47,799 nt of DNA from CAWULT01 sp963923455 (lineage in GTDB: Bacteria > Acidobacteriota > Vicinamibacteria > Vicinamibacterales > UBA2999): positions 1-47,799 of the forward strand of contig CAWULT010000025.1 of NCBI GenBank assembly GCA_963923455.1, written 5' to 3'. Shown one piece after another: positions 40,033-47,799 of the stretch. Both the position numbers and the translations under genes were made by a program. Under the pieces are notes generated by a model, which made no database searches, had not been told where the DNA came from, and saw only the letters and a program-made list of their open reading frames with translations. How positions within the stretch are numbered: position 1 is the stretch's first letter; the number at the start of each line of letters is the position of its first letter.

Positions 40033-40937
40033 CGTTCGAGATGACCCCGGGGTGGCTCGTCTATCACCCCAACCCGTCGACGCCACGGTTCGTCCTGCCG
40101 CCGGGCGCGGTGGACGCACACTGCCACGTGTTCGGCCCCGGCGCGGTGTTCCCGTATGCGCCGGAGCGCAAGTACACGCCCTGCGACGCCGGCAAGGAGC
40201 AGTTGTTCGCGCTGCGCGACCATCTGGGGTTCGCACGGAACGTGATCGTCCAGGCCACCTGCCACGGCAGCGACAACCGGGCCCTGGTCGACGCGCTGCG
40301 GGCGTCGAACGGCCGCGCGCGGGGCGTCGCCACCGTCACCCGGGACGTCACCGACGCCGAACTGCGCGAGATGCACGAGGCGGGCGTGCGCGGCACCCGC
40401 TTCAACTTCGTCAAGCGCCTGGTGGACTTCACCCCGCGCGAGGTGCTCACCGAGATCGCGCACCGCATCGCGCCGTTGGGCTGGCACGTCGTGGTGTATT
40501 TCGAGGCGCGCGACCTGCCGGAGCTGTGGGACTTCTTCACGTCGCTGCCGACCACGGTGGTCGTCGATCACATGGGCCGGCCCGACGTGACGAAGCCCGT
40601 GGACGGGGCCGAGTTCGAGCTGTTCGTCCGGTTGATGCGCGAGCACCCGAACGTGTGGTCGAAGGTGAGTTGCCCGGAGCGCCTGAGCGTCAGCGGTCCA
40701 CCCGCGCTGAACGGGGAGGCGCACGCCTACCGGGACGTGGTTCCCTTTGCGCGCCGTCTGGTACAATCCTTCCCGGACCGCGTGTTGTGGGGCACCGACT
40801 GGCCGCACCCCAACCTCAAGGACCACATGCCGGACGACGGTCTGCTGGTGGATTTCATCCCCCAGATCGCCCCGACGCCAGCCCTGCAGCAGGCGCTGCT
40901 GGTCGACAACCCGATGCGCCTCTACTGGGCCGACTGA
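40029..40937 (+). CDS. ligI: 2-pyrone-4,6-dicarboxylate hydrolase (LigI)
   Basis: This 302-aa amidohydrolase opens the lactone ring of 2-pyrone-4,6-dicarboxylate. It shows VDAHCHVFGPG near residue 30, ATCHGSDNRALVDAL, GVRGTRFNFVKRLVD, VVDHMGRPD and the catalytic Asp in LWGTDWPHPN, all as in LigI. The ATG overlaps the previous stop as ATGA. Confidence 0.95.
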   Translation: MTFEMTPGWLVYHPNPSTPRFVLPPGAVDAHCHVFGPGAVFPYAPERKYTPCDAGKEQLFALRDHLGFARNVIVQATCHGSDNRALVDALRASNGRARGVATVTRDVTDAELREMHEAGVRGTRFNFVKRLVDFTPREVLTEIAHRIAPLGWHVVVYFEARDLPELWDFFTSLPTTVVVDHMGRPDVTKPVDGAEFELFVRLMREHPNVWSKVSCPERLSVSGPPALNGEAHAYRDVVPFARRLVQSFPDRVLWGTDWPHPNLKDHMPDDGLLVDFIPQIAPTPALQQALLVDNPMRLYWAD

Positions 40938-40968
40938 GCGCCATCGACAACACCGGAGACTGACCGTC

Positions 40969-41421
40969 ATGCCACTCAACAAGCCCTACAAGGACGTGCC
41001 CGGCACGATCATCTTCGACGCCGACATGTCGCGGAAGGGATATCACCTGAACCAGTTCTGCATGTCGCTGATGAAGGCCGAGAACCGCGAGCGCTTCAAG
41101 GCCAACGAGCGGGCGTATCTCGACGAGTGGCCGATGACGGAAGACCAGAAGCAGGCCGTGCTCGCGCGCGACCTGAACCGGTGCATGGCGCTCGGCGGCA
41201 ACATCTACTTTCTGGCCAAGGTCGGCGCGACGCTCGGCATGAGCTTCCAGTACATGGCCGCGACGATGACGGGTATGACGCAGGAGGAGTACGCGGACAT
41301 GATGAAGCGAGGCGGTCGGTCGCCGGAGGGCAATCGGTTCGTGGGCGAGGACGGCGACGCGCAGGCGGAACACCAGCCGCAGGGCCGCGCCGGACGCGAC
41401 GCCAGGAAGGAACAGCGCTAG
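40969..41421 (+). CDS. ligA: Protocatechuate 4,5-dioxygenase alpha subunit (LigA)
   Basis: This 150-aa helical small subunit covers the active site of LigB. Typical segments are IPGTIIFD-like VPGTIIFDADMSRKGYHLNQ, FKANERAYLDEW and LALGGNIYFLAKVG-like MALGGNIYFLAKVGATLGMS. The start is the ATG at 40969 with GGAGA about ten bases upstream. The C-terminal 25 residues are charged and variable. ligB follows after two bases. Confidence 0.95.
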   Translation: MPLNKPYKDVPGTIIFDADMSRKGYHLNQFCMSLMKAENRERFKANERAYLDEWPMTEDQKQAVLARDLNRCMALGGNIYFLAKVGATLGMSFQYMAATMTGMTQEEYADMMKRGGRSPEGNRFVGEDGDAQAEHQPQGRAGRDARKEQR

Positions 41422-41423
41422 CC

Positions 41424-42266
41424 ATGGCCCGCATCACCGCCACCGCATACACGTCGCACGTGCCGGCCATCGGCGCGGCGATCGACCTGGGCAAGTCGCA
41501 GGACGCGTACTGGAAGCCGGTCTTCGACGGCTACGAGCCGGCCAAGAAGTGGCTCCGGGAGAACAAGCCCGACGTGGTGTTCCTGGTCTACAACGACCAC
41601 GCCAACGCCTTCAGCCTGCAGATCATCCCGACGTTCGCGATCGGCTGTGCCGCGGAGTTTCCCCCGTCGGACGAAGGGTGGGGCCCTCGGCCGGTGCCGA
41701 CCGTCTACGGGCACCCCGTTCTCGCCGCGCACATCGCGCAGTCGGTCATCCAGGACGACTTCGACCTGACCATCGTCAACGAGATGACCGTGGACCACGG
41801 GTTGACGGTGCCGATGTCGCTGATGTGCGGCACTGTGGACAAGTGGCCGTTCCTGGTCATTCCGTTCGCGGTCAACGTCGTGCAGTACCCCGTGCCGTCG
41901 GGCCGCCGCTGCTTCCAGCTCGGCAAGGCGATCCGGAAGGCCGTGGAGTCGTTCGACGAGGACCTGAACGTGCACATCTGGGGCACCGGCGGCATGAGCC
42001 ACCAGCTCCAGGGACCGCGCGCCGGCCTCATCAACCGCGAGTGGGACACGATGTTCCTGGACAAGCTGATCAACGACCCGGATGACCTGTCGAAGATGCC
42101 GCACATCGACTACGTGCGCGAGGCGGGGTCCGAAGGCATCGAACTCGTGATGTGGCTGATCGCGCGCGGCGCGATGGGCGACAGGATTCCGCACGTCGCG
42201 CACCGGTTCTACCACGTGCCGGCATCGAACACGGCCGTGGGCAACCTGATCCTCGAGGCGCGGTGA
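41424..42266 (+). CDS. ligB: Protocatechuate 4,5-dioxygenase beta (catalytic) subunit (LigB)
   Basis: This 280-aa type II extradiol dioxygenase holds the active-site Fe(II). Visible ligands and catalytic residues are His12 region TAYTSHVPAIG, the second His in YNDHANAF (about 60), the catalytic His in GTGGMSHQLQG (about 195) and a C-terminal Glu region. It cleaves protocatechuate, and possibly gallate or 3-O-methylgallate, between C4 and C5. Its stop overlaps the ligC start by one base. Confidence 0.96.
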   Translation: MARITATAYTSHVPAIGAAIDLGKSQDAYWKPVFDGYEPAKKWLRENKPDVVFLVYNDHANAFSLQIIPTFAIGCAAEFPPSDEGWGPRPVPTVYGHPVLAAHIAQSVIQDDFDLTIVNEMTVDHGLTVPMSLMCGTVDKWPFLVIPFAVNVVQYPVPSGRRCFQLGKAIRKAVESFDEDLNVHIWGTGGMSHQLQGPRAGLINREWDTMFLDKLINDPDDLSKMPHIDYVREAGSEGIELVMWLIARGAMGDRIPHVAHRFYHVPASNTAVGNLILEAR

Positions 42267-43225
42267 TGGCGGGGACGATCAAGGTGGCGCTGGCCGGGGC
42301 CGGCGCGTTCGGGATCAAGCACCTCGAAGGCATCCAGAAGATCGACGGCGTCGAGGTGGTGTCGCTGGTCGGGCGTCAGCTCGACAAGACGCGGGAGGTG
42401 GCGGCGCGGTTCGGCGTGGCCCACGTGACCACCGACCTCGCCGACTCGTTGGCGCTGAATGAGGTCGACGCCGTCATCCTCTGCACGCCCACGCAGATGC
42501 ACGCGGCGCAAGGCCTGGCGTGCCTCGAGGCGGGCAAGCACGTCCAGATCGAGATTCCTCTGGCCGACAGCTTGAAGGACGCCGAGGCGGTGGTGGCGAA
42601 GCAGAAGGCCACCGGCCTCGTGGCGATGTGCGGCCATACGCGCCGCTTCAACCCCAGCCACCAGTTCGTCCACAAGAAGATCGCCGCGGGAGCGCTGCGC
42701 ATTCAGCAGATGGACGTGCAGACCTACTTCTTCCGGCGCACCAACATGAATGCGCTGGGGCAGCCGCGCAGCTGGACGGACCACCTGCTGTGGCACCACG
42801 CGGCGCACACGGTGGACCTGTTCGCGTATCAGGACGGCGGCGCGATCGTCGCGGCCAACGCGGTGCAGGGGCCCGTTCACCCGACGCTCGGCATCGCGAT
42901 GGACATGTCCATCCAGCTCAAGAGCAGCACCGGCGCCATCTGCACGCTGAGCCTGTCGTTCAACAACGACGGTCCGCTCGGCACGTTCTTCCGGTACATC
43001 TGCGACAACGGCACCTACATCGCGCGCTACGACGACCTGGTGGACGGCAAGGAGACGAAGATCGACGTGTCGACGGTCGACGTCTCGATGAACGGCATCG
43101 AGCTGCAGGATCGGGAGTTCTTCGCCGCCATCCGCGAGGGCCGCGAACCCAACGCGAGCGTTGCGCAGGTGCTGCCGTGCTACCGCACGCTCGATCACCT
43201 CGAGCGGCAGCTGGCCGCGAACTGA
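42266..43225 (+). CDS. ligC: 4-carboxy-2-hydroxymuconate-6-semialdehyde dehydrogenase (LigC)
   Basis: This 319-aa GFO/IDH/MocA-family enzyme oxidises the ring-cleavage product (as its hemiacetal) to 2-pyrone-4,6-dicarboxylate with NAD(P). It has the Rossmann motif VALAGAGAFGIKHLEGI, then TPTQMHAAQGLACLEAGKHV, CGHTRRFNPSHQFVH and DHLLWHHAAHTVDLFAYQ, as in LigC. It supplies LigI's substrate. Confidence 0.95.
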   Translation: MAGTIKVALAGAGAFGIKHLEGIQKIDGVEVVSLVGRQLDKTREVAARFGVAHVTTDLADSLALNEVDAVILCTPTQMHAAQGLACLEAGKHVQIEIPLADSLKDAEAVVAKQKATGLVAMCGHTRRFNPSHQFVHKKIAAGALRIQQMDVQTYFFRRTNMNALGQPRSWTDHLLWHHAAHTVDLFAYQDGGAIVAANAVQGPVHPTLGIAMDMSIQLKSSTGAICTLSLSFNNDGPLGTFFRYICDNGTYIARYDDLVDGKETKIDVSTVDVSMNGIELQDREFFAAIREGREPNASVAQVLPCYRTLDHLERQLAAN

Positions 43226-43257
43226 CGGCGGTCGAAGCCGGAAGGGGAGTCAGGGCC

Positions 43258-44250
43258 ATCGAGACACGGCAGGTCGGACCGTTCCGGGTCGGAGCCATCG
43301 GGCTCGGGTGCATGAACCTGAGCCACGCCTACGGCACGCCGCCGCCCGAAGACGTCGCGGCGCGGGTGCTGCTCGGCGCGCTGGACCGTGGTGTGACGCT
43401 CTTCGACACGGCGGCGCTGTACGGTTTTGGCGCCAACGAGGAACTCGTCGGGCGCGTCCTCAAGCCGCACCGCCAGCGGATCGTGCTGGCCAGCAAGTGC
43501 GGCATCGTCAAGGACGCGTCGGGCGCGCGCGTCATCGACGGACGTCCGGACGCCATTCCGCAGATGTGCGACGACAGCCTGCGCCGGCTGCAAGTCGAGG
43601 TCATCGACCTGTTCTACCTGCACCGCTGGGACAAGCGCGTGCCCGTCGAGGACAGCGTCGGCGCGATGAAGCGGCTGGTCGAGGCGGGGAAGGTCCGGGC
43701 CATCGGCCTGTCGGAGGTGTCGGCGGCCACGCTGCGAAAGGCCCACGCCGTCCACCCCATCGCCGCGCTGCAGAGCGAGTACTCGCTGTGGACCCGCAAC
43801 GCGGAGATTGCCGTGCTCGCCGCCTGCCGCGAGCTCGGCGTCGGGTTCGTGGCGTTCAGTCCGCTGGCCAGAGGCTTCCTGTGCGGAGTGCTCCGCGACC
43901 CGGCCACCGAGCTCGAGGCCAAGGACATCCGGCGCGGCATGCCTCGGTTCTCACGCGAGAACTACCCGGCCAATCTGCGGCTGCTCGACGGCTACCTGGC
44001 CGTGGCCGCGGAGGTGGGGTGCACGCCGGCTCAGCTGGCGCTGGCCTGGGTCCTGGCCAAGGGGCCCGACATCGTGCCGATTCCGGGCACCCGCCGTCCG
44101 GAGTTCCTGCTCGAGAACCTCGGCGCGTCCGGCGTCCAGTTGAGTCCGGCCGTGGTGGCCCGCCTCGACGGGCTGATCAACCAGGCGACCGTCGCGGGGG
44201 GCCGCTACAACGACGCCACCCAGGCCGAGATCGACACCGAGAACTTCTGA
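43258..44250 (+). CDS. Aldo/keto reductase with a probable ATC start codon
   Basis: This TIM-barrel oxidoreductase of about 330 aa shows VGAIGLGCMNLSHAYG, the catalytic Asp-Tyr pair in LFDTAALYGFGANEELVG, Lys in LASKCG, and LSEVSAATLRKAHAVHPI. Family members begin three or four residues before TRQVGPF, yet no ATG, GTG or TTG exists between the ligC stop and that point. The ATC at 43258 fits exactly and has AGGGGAG eight bases upstream. The only later ATG (Met in CMNLSH) would remove the first beta strand. It is last in the lig operon; its substrate is unknown. Confidence 0.85.
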   Translation: METRQVGPFRVGAIGLGCMNLSHAYGTPPPEDVAARVLLGALDRGVTLFDTAALYGFGANEELVGRVLKPHRQRIVLASKCGIVKDASGARVIDGRPDAIPQMCDDSLRRLQVEVIDLFYLHRWDKRVPVEDSVGAMKRLVEAGKVRAIGLSEVSAATLRKAHAVHPIAALQSEYSLWTRNAEIAVLAACRELGVGFVAFSPLARGFLCGVLRDPATELEAKDIRRGMPRFSRENYPANLRLLDGYLAVAAEVGCTPAQLALAWVLAKGPDIVPIPGTRRPEFLLENLGASGVQLSPAVVARLDGLINQATVAGGRYNDATQAEIDTENF

Positions 44251-44328
44251 GCACGGTCGCGTGCGGCCGTTGGGCCCTGCGGGCGCACCGGCGCCGCGGT
44301 GGGGTGCCGGCGCGGAAGGCGCCTGTCC

Positions 44329-44358
44329 TTGACAGAGTCCCGGTAAGTTACGTAAAAT
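44329..44358 (+). promoter_or_regulatory. Promoter of rpsA (copy 2 of the duplicated promoter-leader)
   Basis: TTGACA (44329-44334) and TAAAAT (44353-44358) are 18 bases apart. The flanking sequence shares CCTTGACAG, GTAAG, ACG, AATTC and GCTTATCGG in order with the ligJ promoter at 37037-37082. Predicted start is near 44365, giving a leader of about 136 bases. Confidence 0.75.
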
Positions 44359-44438
44359 TCAACGCTTATCGGTGAACGAGCTGTCGGGGCAGGGCGTAAT
44401 GGCGCGCCCGGTCGCCGCGGGCGACGACACCGAACATC

Positions 44439-44470
44439 CGCGGGGGGCCGGTCCCCGCCACAGAAACCGG
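44439..44470 (+). repeat. Shared leader element, copy 2 (upstream of rpsA)
   Basis: This 32-base element has 28 positions identical to 37146-37177. It can fold as CCGGT/ACCGG. Its GTCC could alternatively pair with the GGAC of the rpsA ribosome-binding region (AAGGAGGAC, 44483-44491), which would hide that site. Confidence 0.75.
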
Positions 44471-44500
44471 TAATCGAAGATCAAGGAGGACGCTCACGTA

Positions 44501-46288
<1,788 letters not shown>

Positions 46289-46312
46289 GACGCCTCATCG
46301 GGGACGGGCGTC

Positions 46313-46347
46313 GGCGGCGGGTCGGTCCGCCGCGGGCGCCCGCCGCC
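46313..46347 (+). repeat. G/C-rich inverted repeat between rpsA and the HU gene
   Basis: GGCGGCGGG (46313-46321) and CCCGCCGCC (46339-46347) can form a perfect 9-bp stem with a 17-base loop. There is no following T-run, so it is not a standard intrinsic terminator. It could slow or process the rpsA-HU transcript. Confidence 0.4.
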
Positions 46348-46375
46348 CCCGCACGCGATTGCTCGGGGAGCGAGT

Positions 46376-46735
46376 GTGAACACACCTGGCGGCAGCATGA
46401 CGAAGGCGGAGCTCGTGGAGGAAGTGTCCCGCGTCTCCGACCTGACGAAGAAGCACTCCGAGGTCATCGTCGACACCGTCTTCAAGAGCATCATCGACGC
46501 GCTGCACCGAGGCGAGAAGATCGAGCTGCGGGGCTTCGGCAGCTTCCGGCTTCGGAAGCGCGAGCCGCGCAAGGGCCGCAACCCGAAGACCGGCGACAAG
46601 GTGGACGTGCCGCCGAAGAAGGTGCCCTACTTCAAGCCCGGCAAGGAGCTCAAGGAGCTCATCAACCGCGAACCGGACGTGCCCGAGTCGTCCGAGGCGC
46701 CGGCGGTGGAGCCCGGACCGGCCCCGACGGCCTGA
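46376..46735 (+). CDS. HU/IHF-family DNA-binding protein
   Basis: This 119-aa nucleoid protein has an intact HU fold (TKAELVEEVSRVSDLTKKHS; IELRGFGSFRLRKREPRKGR with the DNA-intercalating arm KGRNPKTGDKVDVPPKKVPYFKPGK). An acidic/proline tail of about 20 residues follows. The GTG at 46376 has GGGGAG five to eight bases upstream; ATG 46397 is the alternative and gives the classic start. Its place after rpsA suggests the himD/IHF-beta position. Confidence 0.93.
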   Translation: MNTPGGSMTKAELVEEVSRVSDLTKKHSEVIVDTVFKSIIDALHRGEKIELRGFGSFRLRKREPRKGRNPKTGDKVDVPPKKVPYFKPGKELKELINREPDVPESSEAPAVEPGPAPTA

Positions 46736-46759
46736 ACCGTCTCGGGCGCGGCGGCCGCG

Positions 46760-47254
46760 ATGGATCGTCTCTGGTCCCCCTGGAGACTCGATTATTTGAC
46801 CCGCGACACCGGTGACGGGGACTGCGTCTTCTGTCAGGCGCCGACAGCGGCCGAGGAGTCGTCGCTCGTCGTGTTCCGCGGCCAGCGGGCGTTCGTCGTG
46901 CTCAACCGGTTTCCGTACAACAATGCCCACCTGCTCGTCGTGCCGTACCGGCACGTGGCGAGCCTGTCGGGGCTGACGCCCGAGGAACTGCACGAGCTGG
47001 CGGGGCTGGCGCAGCGCGCCGAGGTGGCCCTGACCGAGGTGTACGACGTGGGCGGTCTGAACGTCGGGCTCAACCTCGGGAAGGCGGCCGGTGCCGGCAT
47101 TCCCGACCACCTGCACCTGCACGTCGTACCCCGGTGGCTGGGGGACACCAACTTCATGCCAGTCGTGGGCGCGACGCGCGTGCTCGCGGAGGAGTTGCCG
47201 GTCACGGCTGACCGGCTGCGACCGGTGTTCGCCCGACTCGCGGCCGGAGGCTGA
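46760..47254 (+). CDS. HIT-family nucleotide hydrolase or phosphorylase
   Basis: This 164-aa histidine-triad protein resembles Ap4A-phosphorylase-like HIT proteins: MDRLWSPWRLDYL at the N-terminus, DCVFC, the nucleotide-binding NRFPYNNAHLLVVPYRHV, and the catalytic triad motif HLHLHVVPRW. The CxxC pair near residue 22 is common in this subgroup. The substrate is probably a diadenosine or adenylyl compound. It lies two bases before the next GTG, so the two are coupled. Confidence 0.92.
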   Translation: MDRLWSPWRLDYLTRDTGDGDCVFCQAPTAAEESSLVVFRGQRAFVVLNRFPYNNAHLLVVPYRHVASLSGLTPEELHELAGLAQRAEVALTEVYDVGGLNVGLNLGKAAGAGIPDHLHLHVVPRWLGDTNFMPVVGATRVLAEELPVTADRLRPVFARLAAGG

Positions 47255-47256
47255 GC

Positions 47257-47799
47257 GTGGACCTGACGCTGTCTGCCGCACAGGAACGGGCCCGCGCCGA
47301 TGCTCGCGCGTTCGCGTCGGCGGTGCCGCCCGATGCGAGGCCGGAGCGGGTCGTCGCCTCCGCGGCCGACGCTGGCCTGCTGTGGCCGGACGACCTGCTG
47401 GCCGCGGTGCTCGTCGTCGACGCCGTGTCCTGGGAGCGCCCGGCGCACGCGGTGACCCTCGCCGTGCAGATGGCCGTGGCGCACGCGGTGCCCGGCGACG
47501 ACGCGCTGCGGCGCGGAGCGCGCCTCGGCGCGATGGCGCTCTCCTCCGACGGGCTGCCGACGGTCAGCGACGGGCGGATTACCGGGAAGGCCTCGTGGGC
47601 GGGGCCGCTTGGCGGACGCGAGGGCCTGGTACTCGTCGGCGCACACGACGGCGGACACCTGTCGGCCTGCGCCGTCGCGCTGTCGGCGGCCGGCGTGCAC
47701 GTGGAGCCCCTCGCGACGGCGGCGCTGGCGGGCTTCCGGTGCGGGCACCTCCACCTGGACGGGGCCGCCTGCACGCTGCTCGGTTCGCCGACGCCATGA
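47257..47799 (+). CDS. Acyl-CoA-dehydrogenase-like protein, apparently lacking the catalytic C-terminal half
   Basis: This 180-aa frame resembles the N-terminal and middle part of acyl-CoA dehydrogenases (LTLSAAQERARADARAFA; a helical segment; then beta-rich GKASWAGPLGGREGLVLVGA and HLHLDGAACTLLG). It ends in TGA at 47797-47799, exactly at the window edge, where the family normally runs to about 380 aa. An ATG overlaps that stop as ATGA (47796-47799), so the remainder may be encoded as a separate coupled gene just outside. The alternatives are a frameshift or a genuine short paralogue. Confidence 0.6.
   Translation: MDLTLSAAQERARADARAFASAVPPDARPERVVASAADAGLLWPDDLLAAVLVVDAVSWERPAHAVTLAVQMAVAHAVPGDDALRRGARLGAMALSSDGLPTVSDGRITGKASWAGPLGGREGLVLVGAHDGGHLSACAVALSAAGVHVEPLATAALAGFRCGHLHLDGAACTLLGSPTP

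Noticed and set aside
37018..44500. A mobile element carrying the lig operon
   Set aside because: Although the flanking promoter-leader copies are direct repeats, no transposase, integrase, terminal inverted repeat or tRNA attachment site is visible. The repeats look like duplicated regulatory DNA, not target-site duplications.

Overview
The window is a continuous stretch of very G+C-rich bacterial chromosome with about 40 genes, short spacers and strong G/C preference at third codon positions. No tRNA, rRNA, CRISPR array, insertion sequence or integrase was recognised. Both ends cut into genes or operons: leuC lacks its first codons, and the last gene is an unusually short acyl-CoA-dehydrogenase-like ORF that ends on the final base. 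The gene content and the core block M50 protease-trpS-scpA-scpB-rluB-cmk...rpsA-HU suit a soil or sediment member of Acidobacteriota (Vicinamibacteria-like) or a relative. This taxonomic guess is inference only.

Layout. 1-4.3 kb: leucine synthesis (leuC, leuD, a LysR regulator, a short leuA). 4.4-12.5 kb: housekeeping and stress genes (HtrA protease, Hsp20, EF-P, thymidine kinase, Ku, a CDP-alcohol phosphatidyltransferase with a translationally coupled unknown protein, UvrC). 12.5-23.4 kb: a stress and signalling island with a DUF2383-like protein, a small DUF2892-like membrane protein, an ADP-forming acyl-CoA synthetase, three universal stress proteins, a BCAM0308-like zinc-ribbon protein, and a histidine kinase flanked by two closely related sigma-54-dependent response regulators. 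23.6-28.8 kb: an electron-transfer locus with a decaheme MtrA/DmsE-type cytochrome, an MtrB/PioB-type outer-membrane barrel, a dihydroorotate-dehydrogenase-like flavoprotein and a diheme cytochrome c. 28.8-35.5 kb: the core block M50 protease, trpS, scpA, scpB, rluB, (cupin, hydrolase), cmk. 35.5-44.3 kb: an apparent insertion into that block carrying YdeI-like and H1-like/DUF6335 genes and a protocatechuate 4,5-cleavage operon (ligJ, ligK, a DUF1932 dehydrogenase, ligI, ligA, ligB, ligC, an aldo/keto reductase). 44.3-47.8 kb: rpsA, HU, a HIT protein and a partial-looking acyl-CoA dehydrogenase.

Two regulatory patterns stand out. First, the intergenic regions at 12.93-13.15 kb and 23.45-23.68 kb share a design: two GGGAA/TTCCC-like boxes about 20 bp apart lie midway between divergent -24/-12 (sigma-54) promoter candidates, each about 80-120 bp away. 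This links the stress genes, and probably the decaheme cytochrome, to the NtrC-type regulators encoded between them. Second, the promoter and 5' leader of rpsA have a near copy in front of ligJ: similar -35/-10 regions, and a 32-nt element with 28 identical positions at the same distance from the -10. The two copies flank the lig operon as direct repeats, as if the catabolic operon had acquired a copy of a ribosomal-protein promoter and leader.
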